Source: Embleya sp042956465
Lineage (GTDB): Bacteria; Actinomycetota; Actinomycetes; Streptomycetales; Streptomycetaceae
NCBI RefSeq assembly: GCF_042956465.1
Contig: NZ_JBIBGL010000018.1
Span: forward strand, 62,001 to 126,000
Reading direction: 5' to 3'
Length of the DNA stretch: 64,000 nucleotides
The notes beneath the pieces are model-generated. The model did no database searches and was not told the origin of the DNA. It worked only from the letters and a program-made list of their open reading frames with translations. Shown here one piece after another: positions 16,946 through 26,511 of this stretch. The position numbers and the translations under genes are program-made. Within the stretch, counting starts at the first letter, position 1. Each line of letters starts with the position of its first letter.

Positions 16946-19066
16946 TCAGCGCGGGATCGCGGTGAACCTGAAGGCCGCCTGCTGCTGACGATGCACGGAC
17001 AACGCCCCGTCCTGACTCATCGTCGCCACCACCGCGCGACCCGTGCCGTCGACGGCCAACGCGGGCAGCCGGCCGATCGCCCCGGGCAGTTCCGTCCAGG
17101 TGGGCGTGCCGGCGCCACTCGGATCGGCACCCAGGCGGGTAACGCTCGCGCCGCTCTTGTCGTTGAGCACGCCGAGCACGATCGCCCCGTCCGGTCCGAC
17201 GACCGCGCCGACTCGGCCGTAGCCGCCCGGGGTGCCGAGGTTCACCGGCTGATCGGTGTTCCACTCGTTCTTCGACCCGGTCCGGCGATACAGCAGGACC
17301 TCGGCGGTGTCGGGCTGCCGGACCAGGAGGAACTGCCGCCCGTCGGCCTGGGCGACGATCGTGGGCGGGCCCGCGGGCGCCGGGCAGGGCAGCGGTTCGG
17401 GCCGGCCCAGCGGGCCGCCTGCCCGGTCCTGGCTCCAGCGCAGGACGGCCTTGGTGTTCGCCCCGTAGACCTCGACCCGGTTCTCCCGGGTCAGCACGGG
17501 GGAGACCCCGTCCTGGAGGTCGGCACCGCCGAGGTCGATCCACTCACCCCAGACGCCCTTGCTCGACAACACCCGGGTGCTCAGGCCGCGGCCCTGGTTG
17601 CGGGCGAACACGTGCACCTGCCCCGTGCCGTCCGCGACGGCGGTGGGCACGCCGCTCTCACGCGCACCGATCGCATTCGGGTTCGGCGCGCCGATCGACT
17701 CCCAACTCCCGAACGCACCGCCGGCCGACTGGGAGGTGGTGACGATCTCGCGCACCTGAGCCTGCGGCGTGGGAGCGAGGGTCATCCGGATGCCGAACAG
17801 CCGAAGCTGGCCGTTCGGCAGCCGCAACACTTCCAGATACGGGCCCAACCGGTCACCGCCGAGCGATACCGGCTTCCGCCACGCCTCGCCCGCCTTGTCC
17901 TCGACCCACATCGTGGCCTGGCCGTTCACCACGGCGAACGCGCACATGCGGCCGCCGGCATCGGCCTGCAACCAGGACGTGTTCGGCGGGAAGCGGCGAT
18001 AGGTGCTCTCCGCCCAGCCGTACTGGATCGGCTTGACCCCGACCTTGACGTCGCCGCAGCCCGCCGGATCACCGCAGTTCCACCGGTCGACCCAGCCGTA
18101 GGTCTCCAGGAAGCTGCGCTTGTCGGCGAACTCCTTGGCGCCGAGATTGTGCGGCCATTTGCCGTTCGAGTACGCGCGGTAACAATCGACCAGCACGGGC
18201 GCGGCCGGCCCGGACTCCTGATACCGGCGCAACGCGTCCAACGCGAACAGTGCGGACGCGGTGTGGTCCTGATGGTCCTCGGAGACCCATTCGCCGTTGG
18301 CGGGGTCAGACTCCGGATCCGGATCGAGAGTGCGCACCAAGGTGGGCCGAAACGCCTGCATGAGTTGGAGCAGCGAGTCCGACAGCGTGGTGCGGGTGTA
18401 CGAGTACGCATGCGTCAGCGGGCCGCCGGTGACCGGAATCGTGCCCAGCCGATCCGTGCTCTGTTCCCACAGACTGCGCAGACTGTCCTTGCGGAACTGG
18501 GTCTTGGTCCGGGCCTCGCGCAGGCCCAGGAACACCAGTTGTACATGCGGCGCACCGTCGAGGGTGGATATTTCGGCCAGGCCGCCGGGGGTCTGCAACG
18601 AGCGGCGGGTCCACCGGGCCGTGCGGTCGCCGAGCGCCATCCGCGCGTACGCGGCGCGGGCACCGTTCTGCCGGGCCGCGCTGTAGCGCGCGAAATCCGC
18701 CTTGGCGCGGGAGAGTGCCGGGTCCGTGTTGCCCACGTTGCGGCCGTCGCCCTCGCCGCCCGTGAGGTACACGGTGGTCAGCGCGGCCCCGGCACGCACC
18801 GAGTTCACGATGTCCGGATTCATGAAATAGAAGTCGTCGTCCGGGTGGGCGACGATCTGCAGCGTCCGGATCGCCGAGTCCGACCGCGGCGCGGGCGCGA
18901 GCGGCGCGTCCTTGCCGGTCGGGGCCCCGCCCGGGTCGTCGCCCCGTTCCCACGGCTGCCACCACGCGAGCGGAGCCGCGACCGCGACCACGCCCGCCCC
19001 CGCCAGGATCACGCGGCGTCCGATCGGGCGTGCGTTGCCGTCAAGAGGAGGGGTCACGTTGCTCAC
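16946..19066 (-). CDS. exported PIG-L family deacetylase with C-terminal propeller
   Basis: A 706-residue protein. Residues 15-36 (GRRVILAGAG and a hydrophobic stretch) look like a Tat-type signal or membrane anchor. Residues 67-330 form a LmbE/PIG-L zinc deacetylase domain: IVAHPDDDF at 71-79 gives the His-Pro-Asp-Asp metal site, and EDHQDHTAS further on gives the second His pair. From about residue 380 there are repeated W/F-rich strands with VFARNQGRGL and VVGPDGAIVLGVLND-like blocks, typical of a PLL-like lectin propeller. Such enzymes remove N-acetyl groups from sugars. The location outside the membrane suggests deacetylation of the surface glycan. The signal type is uncertain. Confidence 0.85.
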   Translation of the reverse strand: MSNVTPPLDGNARPIGRRVILAGAGVVAVAAPLAWWQPWERGDDPGGAPTGKDAPLAPAPRSDSAIRTLQIVAHPDDDFYFMNPDIVNSVRAGAALTTVYLTGGEGDGRNVGNTDPALSRAKADFARYSAARQNGARAAYARMALGDRTARWTRRSLQTPGGLAEISTLDGAPHVQLVFLGLREARTKTQFRKDSLRSLWEQSTDRLGTIPVTGGPLTHAYSYTRTTLSDSLLQLMQAFRPTLVRTLDPDPESDPANGEWVSEDHQDHTASALFALDALRRYQESGPAAPVLVDCYRAYSNGKWPHNLGAKEFADKRSFLETYGWVDRWNCGDPAGCGDVKVGVKPIQYGWAESTYRRFPPNTSWLQADAGGRMCAFAVVNGQATMWVEDKAGEAWRKPVSLGGDRLGPYLEVLRLPNGQLRLFGIRMTLAPTPQAQVREIVTTSQSAGGAFGSWESIGAPNPNAIGARESGVPTAVADGTGQVHVFARNQGRGLSTRVLSSKGVWGEWIDLGGADLQDGVSPVLTRENRVEVYGANTKAVLRWSQDRAGGPLGRPEPLPCPAPAGPPTIVAQADGRQFLLVRQPDTAEVLLYRRTGSKNEWNTDQPVNLGTPGGYGRVGAVVGPDGAIVLGVLNDKSGASVTRLGADPSGAGTPTWTELPGAIGRLPALAVDGTGRAVVATMSQDGALSVHRQQQAAFRFTAIPR

Positions 19067-19194
19067 AACTCAGTAAACGTTCTGGATGGCCTACCGGTTG
19101 CGAGGCGTTCGGACCTGCTCGGATCGGCCCCGATCGAGGATCGGCGGGCAGTCCAGAATATGGATGGCTTCGGAAAACGCCAATGACGAGGCAA

Positions 19195-20787
19195 TCAGCT
19201 CTTCTTCGGCGCGCCGCGCCGGCGAAAACGTGCCGAGGCGACCGCCGCCGCACCCCTGGGGCCGTCCGCGACGCGGACCGCGAGCGAATGGTTCGCCGTG
19301 CGATAGGGCTGCACCAACAGCACCGCCCGACGCAGGTCCGGTACCAGATGCCGGCCGAGACCGGCGCCGCCCGCCGCACGTACGCGCACCGTACTGATCG
19401 CTCCGTCGTCGAAGGACAGCCGCGCCCACACGTCCCACGTGGAGAACACGTCGGTCCCGCGTAGTGCGGCGCCGTCCACGACCGCCCGCGCCCGCAGGAT
19501 CCCGTCGGCATCCTGCCCCAGGGTCGCCGGACGCTCGCGCTCGAACCGGCCGAGTCGGTCGCGCAGCACGATGTCGCAACCGCGCAGACCGGCCCGGGCA
19601 AGCCGCCCGTACAGGTCCGCGACGTACAGATCCAGCGTCATGCGATGCCCGGCGACGGCCACCTGGGCCTCGATGTTGATCGGCAGCCGACCGGTGGTCA
19701 GGCCGGCGAAACCGCTCAACGCAATGCCGGGTGGGCTGTCGTCCCACAACGGTTCCGCGGCCGTGCCCGCGTACGGCGGGGTCAGCCGCGGCGGATCCGC
19801 GGCCAGTTCGGCCAGCCGCTCCAGCCCGGTCGGCTCCTCCCGCAGCGCTACCACGGAGGCCGCCCAGCGTGCGGTCGCGGTCGCGCCCATCACGCTCGCG
19901 CGCTCGAAGCCCATCAGGTGTTCGCGTGCCGCCGTCCACCAGCCCTGGCGGTACTCGGCCGGACGCCGATGCAGGTCGCGCAGGTACAACAGCAGGTCGT
20001 GTTCGAGGAACTTGCGCTCGGACGCCTCGACCAACTTCTGCGTGCCGGTCTCGCGCATCGTCGCGGTCACCCGGGAGTGCGCGGCCAGCCGATCCCGCCA
20101 GTTGCGCAGCTCGTCGCGGCGCAGCGAGATCGACTGCACGACGGCCTTGCGCCGCACGTTCCACGTGTACACCCGGTCGGGGATCACGGCGAAGCGGGTC
20201 GCGGCGGCGTATACCTCGGCGGTGAAGCCGAAGTCCTCGTAGTGGGCGTCGTCGTCGGCGAACTGGATCTTGTTGCGATCCAGGAAGGCGCGACGGTAGA
20301 GCTTGTTGACCGAGAGCGTGTCCCACAGCGTCTCCGGACGCAGCGCCGCCGAGAACACGCCGGCCTCGGTGAACAGCTGTGGCTGCCAGGGCACTTCGCG
20401 GCCCTCGGGCAATTCCCGGCGCACGCACAGCCCGGCCGCGAAGTCTACGTCGCCGGCGACGGCCGCCTTGTGCAGCGCCGCGACCGCCCCCGGTGGGAGC
20501 ACATCGTCGCTGTCCAGGTACATGATCCAGGGCGACTGTGCGAAGGCGGTGCCGTCGTTGCGGGGCGCGCCGCAGCCGCCGCTGTTGACCGTGCGCCGGA
20601 CCACCCGCACCTTGTCGCGCGGCCAGCGGGAGAGCACCTGCGGGGTCTCGTCGGTGGAGGCGTCGTCGACCACGACCACCTCGCGCACCACATCGCCCTG
20701 GGCAAGCGCGGATTCCACGGCTGCGGGCAGGTGGGCCATGTCGTTGTAGGTGATCAGGACGATGCTGACGCCGTCGTGCGCGACCAT
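19195..20787 (-). CDS. GT2 glycosyltransferase, teichoic-acid type
   Basis: A 530-residue protein with an N-terminal GT2 domain: VSIVLITYNDMAHLPAAVES, VVVDDASTDET, NSGGCGAPRND and the metal site YLDSDDVL near residue 95. The middle region (YEDFGFTAEVY, VRRKAVVQSISLRRDELRNW) resembles that of the GT2-TagF fusion at 23644, so the two are related, but this protein has a beta-rich C-terminal part (residues 350-530) and no glycerophosphotransferase domain. It starts 3 nt after the stop of the YfhO gene, so the two form an operon. Product linkage is unknown; wall polymer assembly is inferred. Confidence 0.85.
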   Translation of the reverse strand: MVAHDGVSIVLITYNDMAHLPAAVESALAQGDVVREVVVVDDASTDETPQVLSRWPRDKVRVVRRTVNSGGCGAPRNDGTAFAQSPWIMYLDSDDVLPPGAVAALHKAAVAGDVDFAAGLCVRRELPEGREVPWQPQLFTEAGVFSAALRPETLWDTLSVNKLYRRAFLDRNKIQFADDDAHYEDFGFTAEVYAAATRFAVIPDRVYTWNVRRKAVVQSISLRRDELRNWRDRLAAHSRVTATMRETGTQKLVEASERKFLEHDLLLYLRDLHRRPAEYRQGWWTAAREHLMGFERASVMGATATARWAASVVALREEPTGLERLAELAADPPRLTPPYAGTAAEPLWDDSPPGIALSGFAGLTTGRLPINIEAQVAVAGHRMTLDLYVADLYGRLARAGLRGCDIVLRDRLGRFERERPATLGQDADGILRARAVVDGAALRGTDVFSTWDVWARLSFDDGAISTVRVRAAGGAGLGRHLVPDLRRAVLLVQPYRTANHSLAVRVADGPRGAAAVASARFRRRGAPKKS

Positions 20788-20790
20788 CTC

Positions 20791-23463
20791 TCACTCACCT
20801 GCCACTTCTGCGGTCGAGGGCGACGGCTCGCCCACGACCTCGGTGTCGCGTCGATTGCGCCACCACACGGTGCCGGGCACCGCGAGCAACGCGATCAAGC
20901 CGACCCCGGCGGCGGCCAGCCCCGGACGCAGGCCCGGTGGAGTAAACGTACAGGCGATGCGGTCCGTGCCCGGCTTCAACGCGATCGCGATCCGGCCGTC
21001 CCGCTTGCCGGGCTCACGCTCGGAGCCGCCCTGCTGCGAGCACACCCAGCCGTCGACCGCCATCACGCCCACCACCGCCGTGCCGCGGCTGCCCTTGGGC
21101 AGGGTGGCCTCGAATGTGTGCCCCCCCGCCGAGACGTGCGTCGCCGCGGTCGCCCGAAGGCCGGCGACGGTGCTGCGCAGCTTGCCGAAGTCCAGGCACC
21201 CGACCGGATACCGCGGGATCTCGTCGCCCGAGGAGGGCGCGACGGTGAGCTTGACCTGACCCGACTGCGGAACCAGGCCGAGGTCGAGGACGCCACCGCG
21301 GTTGGACTTCGAACCACCGCCGCTGACCGCGGACCGGCCGTCGACACCGGTGACCTTGGTACCCATGGCCGGGCTGTACCAGAACAACCCGCTGCCGGGC
21401 GTGCACTGGGCGGTGAACGTCATCACGGTCTTGCCCGGGCGGGGCTTCAACCGCCACGGCCCGGTGCCGGAGAAGGATGCATTGGTCTCGCCGCCGGTGA
21501 CCTTGACCTCGGGCACGGTGTACACGGCTCCACCGAGCGCCTGTTCGTGGCGGCCCCAGACCGTGTCGGCCGGTGCGGTGCCGCCCGCCACGGGACCCTC
21601 GGGCCGCACGGTGACCAGCGGCGGAACCTCGTAGCGGCGGGTCTCGAACCGACCCGGCGCGGCGGCCTCGGGACTGACGCGCGCGCCGATCGAGAAGATC
21701 GCGTCGGTGACCGGGTTCTCGTTGCCGAACAGGGTGCGCCCGAACGCGCCCGACGGGTAGCCCAGCGAGTCCAGCGCCTCGGCGGTGGTCTTGGTCGCGT
21801 AGCTGCTGTAGTACTCGGGACCCTCGCCGCCGCTGCGCAGCGGCTCGTTGTAGGCGAAGTACTGCGGGCCGGGGTCGGTGCGATAACGGGGCCAGCCGTC
21901 GACCGCACGCAGGGCGGCCCGTTTGGCGTCCAGGTTCGCGCCGGATGTGGCGACCGGCTTGGCCCAGCGTTCGCGAGCGCGCCGGGTGTCCGCGACAGCC
22001 GCCGACATGGCCGACTCGCCCACCACGATGCCCACCATCGCCACCGCGGCCAGCCCCATGAGCACCCGACGCGAACGGGGGTGGTCCTGCCGGTTCGCCA
22101 GCACCACCAGACTCAGCGCGCCGAGCGAGATCGCCCCGCCACCGAGCACGGCCCACCACGTGTACTTGCCGAAGTCGTCGGCGTTGCGCACCAGGACGGT
22201 GACCAGGACGAGCACCCCGAGGGCGCCGGCCATCGGGAGCAGCCGAGGCTTGTTGGTCAGGCACATCCACGCGACCACGACGAGCAGCCCGCTGAAGACG
22301 AACGCCTCGCGATACGGGTTGCCGTTGGGTACCGCCAGCCCGTGCCACACGTACTGGGTGGGGGCCCACTGGAACGAGGCCGCGACCACGATGATCGAAC
22401 CGGTCCACACCAGTCGGGTCCGCAGCGGGATCGCGCGGTTGACCACGAAGGCGAGTGCCAGGATCAGGCCGAGACTGGCGATGTACAGCCGGGGTCGGCC
22501 GCCCCACAGATGCGTCGAGGGCAGCATGCCCGCGATGAAGACCTCGGTGCGCTCGGGGCTGAAGGTGCCCGCCTGGGTAGGCTGCGCGGCCTTGCTGGAC
22601 AGGTACGAGGGCAGCAGCAGCGGCATGGTGAGCATGACCCCGACGCCGACCGCGGTGCCCGCGCGCAGCGCCGCGCGCAGCCGCTGCGGCCAGTTCGTCT
22701 CGGTCGTGGCCATCCGGATCAGCAGCAGGATCGCGGCGGCCAACGTGGCCATCATGCCGGTGTAGTAGTTGCCCATCCACGCCACCGCGACCAGCAGCGC
22801 CGAGGACACCCACCGGCGTCCCTCCAGGCACCATTCCATCGCGATGCCGAGCATCGGCAGCGAGACCAGACCCCACATCCACATCGGGATGTATGAGGCG
22901 TCGCTGAGTGCCCAGCCGCACAGGCCGTAGCTCGCGCCGAGGGTGGCTCGCATCCACCAGGCACCGGGCGACAGCCGCTTGAGGTAGACCGTCATCATCG
23001 CGGCGGCCAGGCCCATGGTCAGCGGAGCGACCAGGAAGACCACGATGTCCACACTGCTGCGCGGCACCAGGATCGCGAGCAGCGAGAACGGATTGCCGAG
23101 ATAGGTGTGGTAATCCGAGAGGAACTGCGTGCCGAAGCCGCTGCGCCAGTTGAACAGGAAGTCGCCGGCGGCGTCGCCGTGGGCGAGATCCCACAGGTTC
23201 AGGTGGAAGGGCACATACTGGTTGGCGAGGTCGTTCAGCCCTTTGGGCTTGTCGCCGAACGGACGTTCGTCCTTTGCGATCCAGGCGATGAGATAGGCCG
23301 AGAACGTCGCGACGAACGCGAGCACCGGGGCGGCGACGTCCGGCCGGCCCCACAGGCGTACCCCGGGCAGTCGGCGCAGGCCGCCGGAGAACCGGCCGGA
23401 TGCGGTCCGCCCTCCCGGCGTTCGACCGGGCTCGGCAGGCCGTTCATGGGTCGTGGCAGACAT
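20791..23463 (-). CDS. YfhO family membrane protein
   Basis: About 890 residues with roughly 13 membrane segments in the first 480 and a large soluble C-terminal domain, then one membrane segment close to the C terminus (about residue 855). The pattern FNWRSGFGTQFLSDYHTYLG and the long extracytoplasmic part containing YFAYNEPLRSGGEGPEYY fit the YfhO family, GT-C-fold proteins that in firmicutes attach sugars to lipoteichoic or wall polymers. The ATG at 23463 has AGGG upstream and is preferred; an upstream ATG at 23505 lacks a ribosome site. It is the first gene of a leftward pair with the GT2 gene. Confidence 0.88.
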   Translation of the reverse strand: MSATTHERPAEPGRTPGGRTASGRFSGGLRRLPGVRLWGRPDVAAPVLAFVATFSAYLIAWIAKDERPFGDKPKGLNDLANQYVPFHLNLWDLAHGDAAGDFLFNWRSGFGTQFLSDYHTYLGNPFSLLAILVPRSSVDIVVFLVAPLTMGLAAAMMTVYLKRLSPGAWWMRATLGASYGLCGWALSDASYIPMWMWGLVSLPMLGIAMEWCLEGRRWVSSALLVAVAWMGNYYTGMMATLAAAILLLIRMATTETNWPQRLRAALRAGTAVGVGVMLTMPLLLPSYLSSKAAQPTQAGTFSPERTEVFIAGMLPSTHLWGGRPRLYIASLGLILALAFVVNRAIPLRTRLVWTGSIIVVAASFQWAPTQYVWHGLAVPNGNPYREAFVFSGLLVVVAWMCLTNKPRLLPMAGALGVLVLVTVLVRNADDFGKYTWWAVLGGGAISLGALSLVVLANRQDHPRSRRVLMGLAAVAMVGIVVGESAMSAAVADTRRARERWAKPVATSGANLDAKRAALRAVDGWPRYRTDPGPQYFAYNEPLRSGGEGPEYYSSYATKTTAEALDSLGYPSGAFGRTLFGNENPVTDAIFSIGARVSPEAAAPGRFETRRYEVPPLVTVRPEGPVAGGTAPADTVWGRHEQALGGAVYTVPEVKVTGGETNASFSGTGPWRLKPRPGKTVMTFTAQCTPGSGLFWYSPAMGTKVTGVDGRSAVSGGGSKSNRGGVLDLGLVPQSGQVKLTVAPSSGDEIPRYPVGCLDFGKLRSTVAGLRATAATHVSAGGHTFEATLPKGSRGTAVVGVMAVDGWVCSQQGGSEREPGKRDGRIAIALKPGTDRIACTFTPPGLRPGLAAAGVGLIALLAVPGTVWWRNRRDTEVVGEPSPSTAEVAGE

Positions 23464-23643
23464 GGGATCCCTGGGTGAGGCCTGGTGGCGCGATCGCGTG
23501 GTCATCGCGGGTGATCGCGATCAAGCCTATCCATGCCGGAACCGTGGTGTGCTCGCCGGTCGTCCGAGAACGTGGTTGTACACGGCGTTGTATTACGCTC
23601 CTTGGACGCGCTTACACGGTTGACAATGATGCGAGGAACTGCT

Positions 23644-26511
23644 TTGGCCCCCACCGACTGCCCGGATGTCTCCGTTGTCGTGATCGTTTACAACGATGCC
23701 GAGCGGCTGCCTGTCGCGGTCGGATCGGTCCTCGATCAGTCGCTGCGCAACGTCGAGGTGATCATCGTCGACGACCACAGCACCGACGGTTCGGGCGCGG
23801 TGGCGGATCGACTGGCGGCGAGTCATCCCGGGCGGATTCGGGCGATCCACCTGCCTGAGAACAGCGGTGGTTGCAGTCGCCCGCGCAACGTCGGCATCGA
23901 CCACGCCCGCGCGAAGTACGTGATGTTGCTCGACAGCGACGACGAGTTCGACCGTCACGCGTGCCGGAATCTGTTCGTCAAGGCCGAGGAGACGAACGCC
24001 GACTTCGTTGCCGGACGTGTTCTGCGCGTGCACGTGAACAAGCGCAACAAGATCACCCCGTGGTTTCCGCAGGTCTACGGAAAGACCGTGGACGCGGCCG
24101 GCATCTCGGAATTCCCGACGATGTTCTGGGACATGTTGTCCACGAACAAGATCTACCGTCGGGAATTCCTCGACGAGAACGAGATCCGCTTTCCGGACGG
24201 CCTCTTCTACGAGGACATGCTGTTCGCGACCCGGGTCTACACGGCGGCCGAGCGTTTCTCGGTGATCCCGCAGAGCGTGTACCGCTGGATGGTCAAGGAG
24301 CAGGCGGCGACGCAGTCCATCACGCACCGCCGGCACGAGTTCAAGAACTTTTCCGACCGGATCCACATCCACCGCGAGATGGACCGGGTCCTGGACGGTC
24401 GGGTCAGCGACGACGTGCTCGAACTCAAGGCCGAGCGCTTCCTGCGCCACGACCTGCGGCTGTACCTCAACGATCTGCCGGAATTCCCCGACGACTACCG
24501 CGCCAAGTTCATGGAGTTGGCCGCCGAGTACCTCACCGAGATCCCGGATCGGATCCTGAACCCGGTTCTGGATCGGATCCAGCAGCCGCTGGCCATCGCG
24601 GTATTCATGATCCGGCAGGGCGACTTCGAGGGTCTGATGACCGCGATCGACTTCCTGCACCACAAGTGGAAGCTGTCCACCGATCTGGTCGTCCGCGACG
24701 ACCGGGTCTACTGGTGCGACCGTCACCTGGACACCGAGGAGGGGCGTCGGCGTCTGGACGTGACCGCCTACGGCATCCCCGAGCGCCCGTTCCATCGGCT
24801 GTACTTCCACAACCGGGTCGTCTCGATGGCCCATGCCGGGGCAGGGCGGGTGGCCCTTTCCGGCGAGATCGTCAACCAGCTCGGTCGGATCCCCCGGGAG
24901 GGCTTCGAGGTCGCGATAGACGTCGGTTCCACCAAGCCGGGCATGCAGCACAAGGCCTTCAAGGTGTCCCGGGCCGAGCACCACGGCGACCGGATCACCT
25001 GGCAGGGCACGATCGACCTGGCCGGGCTCGATCGTCCGGGCGGCCTGCGCGAGCGGGTCTGGAACGTGCGCACCCGATTGCGGGTGGCCGGCGAGGAGAA
25101 CTTCACCCCCCTCGCAGTCGACCCGCGCTCCCTGCCCGAACTGCGGTTCGCGGTGCAGCCCAAGATCGGCCCGGTCGCGGGTGACCACCTGGAGGCGTAC
25201 GCGACGGCGCACCGAAACCTCGCCTTCCGCCTGATCAACCTCGGCAGCACGAGCATCGCGGTGCGCAACGCCGCGGAACGGGTGTTGGCCGACCCGCGCG
25301 CGGTCAAGGCCCGCAGGTCGGCCGGGCGGACCATCTCGTCGCTGCGCAAGCTCAGGAACGACGGTACGACCAAGGCATCGGTGTACAAGAAGGTGCTGAT
25401 GAAGGCGCCGATCCAGAGCAATCTGGTCGTCTTCGAGTCACACCTGGGCAAGCAGTACAGCGACTCTCCGCGCTACATCTACGAGGAACTGCGTCGGCGC
25501 GGGCTCCCGTGGGAGGTGGTGTGGGCCTACGAGGACAGCCCCAAGGGATTCCCCAAGGACGCCACCCTGGTCAAGCGCTACAGCTGGGAACATCTGTGGG
25601 CGCTGGCGCGGGCCCGCTACTGGGTGGACAACCACGCGGTGCCCTCGATGTGCCCCAAGCGGCCCGGGCAGGAGTACATCCAGACGTGGCACGGCACCGC
25701 CCTCAAGCGGATGGGCTTCGACCTGCCGTCGGTCAAGCGTGGTTCGCAGGGCTCGATCGAGTCCCTGCGCGCCCAGTTCAGGCGCTGGGACTACTTCATG
25801 GTCCGCTGTGACCACGACCTGCAAACCCTGGTCCCCGCGTTCGAGTACACCGGTGAACTCCTCGAGTACGGCTACCCCCGCAACGACCTGTTGCAGCAGG
25901 ACGGCCGGGCGGCGGCGCGCGATCGGGTGCGCGCCGCTCTGGACATCCCGGCGGACAAGCGGGTCGTGTTGTACGCGCCGACCTATCGCGAGTCGGCCCG
26001 CAACGGTCGGCACGACTTCGACCTGCGGATCGACCTGGAGGAGTTCCGCGACCGGTTGGGCGAGGACTTCGTGCTGCTGGTCCGGCCGCACTACCTCGAC
26101 ACGTTCCAAATCCCGTTCCAGTACTCCTCGTTCGTGCGCAATGTCGCGGATTACCACGACATCACCGAACTGTTGAACATCACCGACGTCCTGGTCACCG
26201 ACTATTCGTCGCTGATGTTCGACTACGTGCTCACCGGGCGGCCGATCGTCTTCTTCACGTACGACTACGACGAGTACACGCGCGAGGAACGCGGCGCATA
26301 CTTCGATCTGCGCGAGGTGGCCCCGGGGCCGGTCGTCGAGGACGGCGACGCGTTGCTCGCGGCGCTCGCACGCGTGGACGAGACACACACCGAATACCAG
26401 GGGGCGTACAAGTCCTTCGTGGACCGATTCGCCAATTTCGACAAGGGCGACGCGGCGCGGCGCGTCGTCGATCGTTTCTTTGCGGGTAAGCAGCGGGGAG
26501 TGGACGCATGA
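23644..26511 (+). CDS. fusion of GT2 glycosyltransferase and CDP-glycerol glycerophosphotransferase (TagF-like)
   Basis: About 955 residues. The N-terminal GT2 domain (VSVVVIVYNDAERLPVAVGS, IIVDDHSTDGSG, NSGGCSRPRN, LLDSDDEFD) is followed by a linker domain and from about residue 590 by a glycerophosphotransferase domain with the family marks WVDNHAVPS, TWHGTALKRMGFD and VLVTDYSSLMFDY. Such domains polymerise glycerol phosphate or related units from CDP-activated donors for teichoic-type polymers. Start choice: TTG 23644 has GAGGAA five bases upstream, better than the in-frame ATGs at 23626 and 23629. The ATGA overlap ties it to the next gene. Confidence 0.88.
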   Translation: MAPTDCPDVSVVVIVYNDAERLPVAVGSVLDQSLRNVEVIIVDDHSTDGSGAVADRLAASHPGRIRAIHLPENSGGCSRPRNVGIDHARAKYVMLLDSDDEFDRHACRNLFVKAEETNADFVAGRVLRVHVNKRNKITPWFPQVYGKTVDAAGISEFPTMFWDMLSTNKIYRREFLDENEIRFPDGLFYEDMLFATRVYTAAERFSVIPQSVYRWMVKEQAATQSITHRRHEFKNFSDRIHIHREMDRVLDGRVSDDVLELKAERFLRHDLRLYLNDLPEFPDDYRAKFMELAAEYLTEIPDRILNPVLDRIQQPLAIAVFMIRQGDFEGLMTAIDFLHHKWKLSTDLVVRDDRVYWCDRHLDTEEGRRRLDVTAYGIPERPFHRLYFHNRVVSMAHAGAGRVALSGEIVNQLGRIPREGFEVAIDVGSTKPGMQHKAFKVSRAEHHGDRITWQGTIDLAGLDRPGGLRERVWNVRTRLRVAGEENFTPLAVDPRSLPELRFAVQPKIGPVAGDHLEAYATAHRNLAFRLINLGSTSIAVRNAAERVLADPRAVKARRSAGRTISSLRKLRNDGTTKASVYKKVLMKAPIQSNLVVFESHLGKQYSDSPRYIYEELRRRGLPWEVVWAYEDSPKGFPKDATLVKRYSWEHLWALARARYWVDNHAVPSMCPKRPGQEYIQTWHGTALKRMGFDLPSVKRGSQGSIESLRAQFRRWDYFMVRCDHDLQTLVPAFEYTGELLEYGYPRNDLLQQDGRAAARDRVRAALDIPADKRVVLYAPTYRESARNGRHDFDLRIDLEEFRDRLGEDFVLLVRPHYLDTFQIPFQYSSFVRNVADYHDITELLNITDVLVTDYSSLMFDYVLTGRPIVFFTYDYDEYTREERGAYFDLREVAPGPVVEDGDALLAALARVDETHTEYQGAYKSFVDRFANFDKGDAARRVVDRFFAGKQRGVDA

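Noticed and set aside
16898..19186. A 762-residue plus-strand open frame opposite the PIG-L gene.
   Set aside because: Shadow frame; the minus strand has the zinc-site motif and normal codon use.
23620..23625. TTGACA as the -35 of the GT2-TagF fusion gene.
   Set aside because: A -10 at 17-18 nt would fall inside the coding start, and none is visible; it is probably chance.
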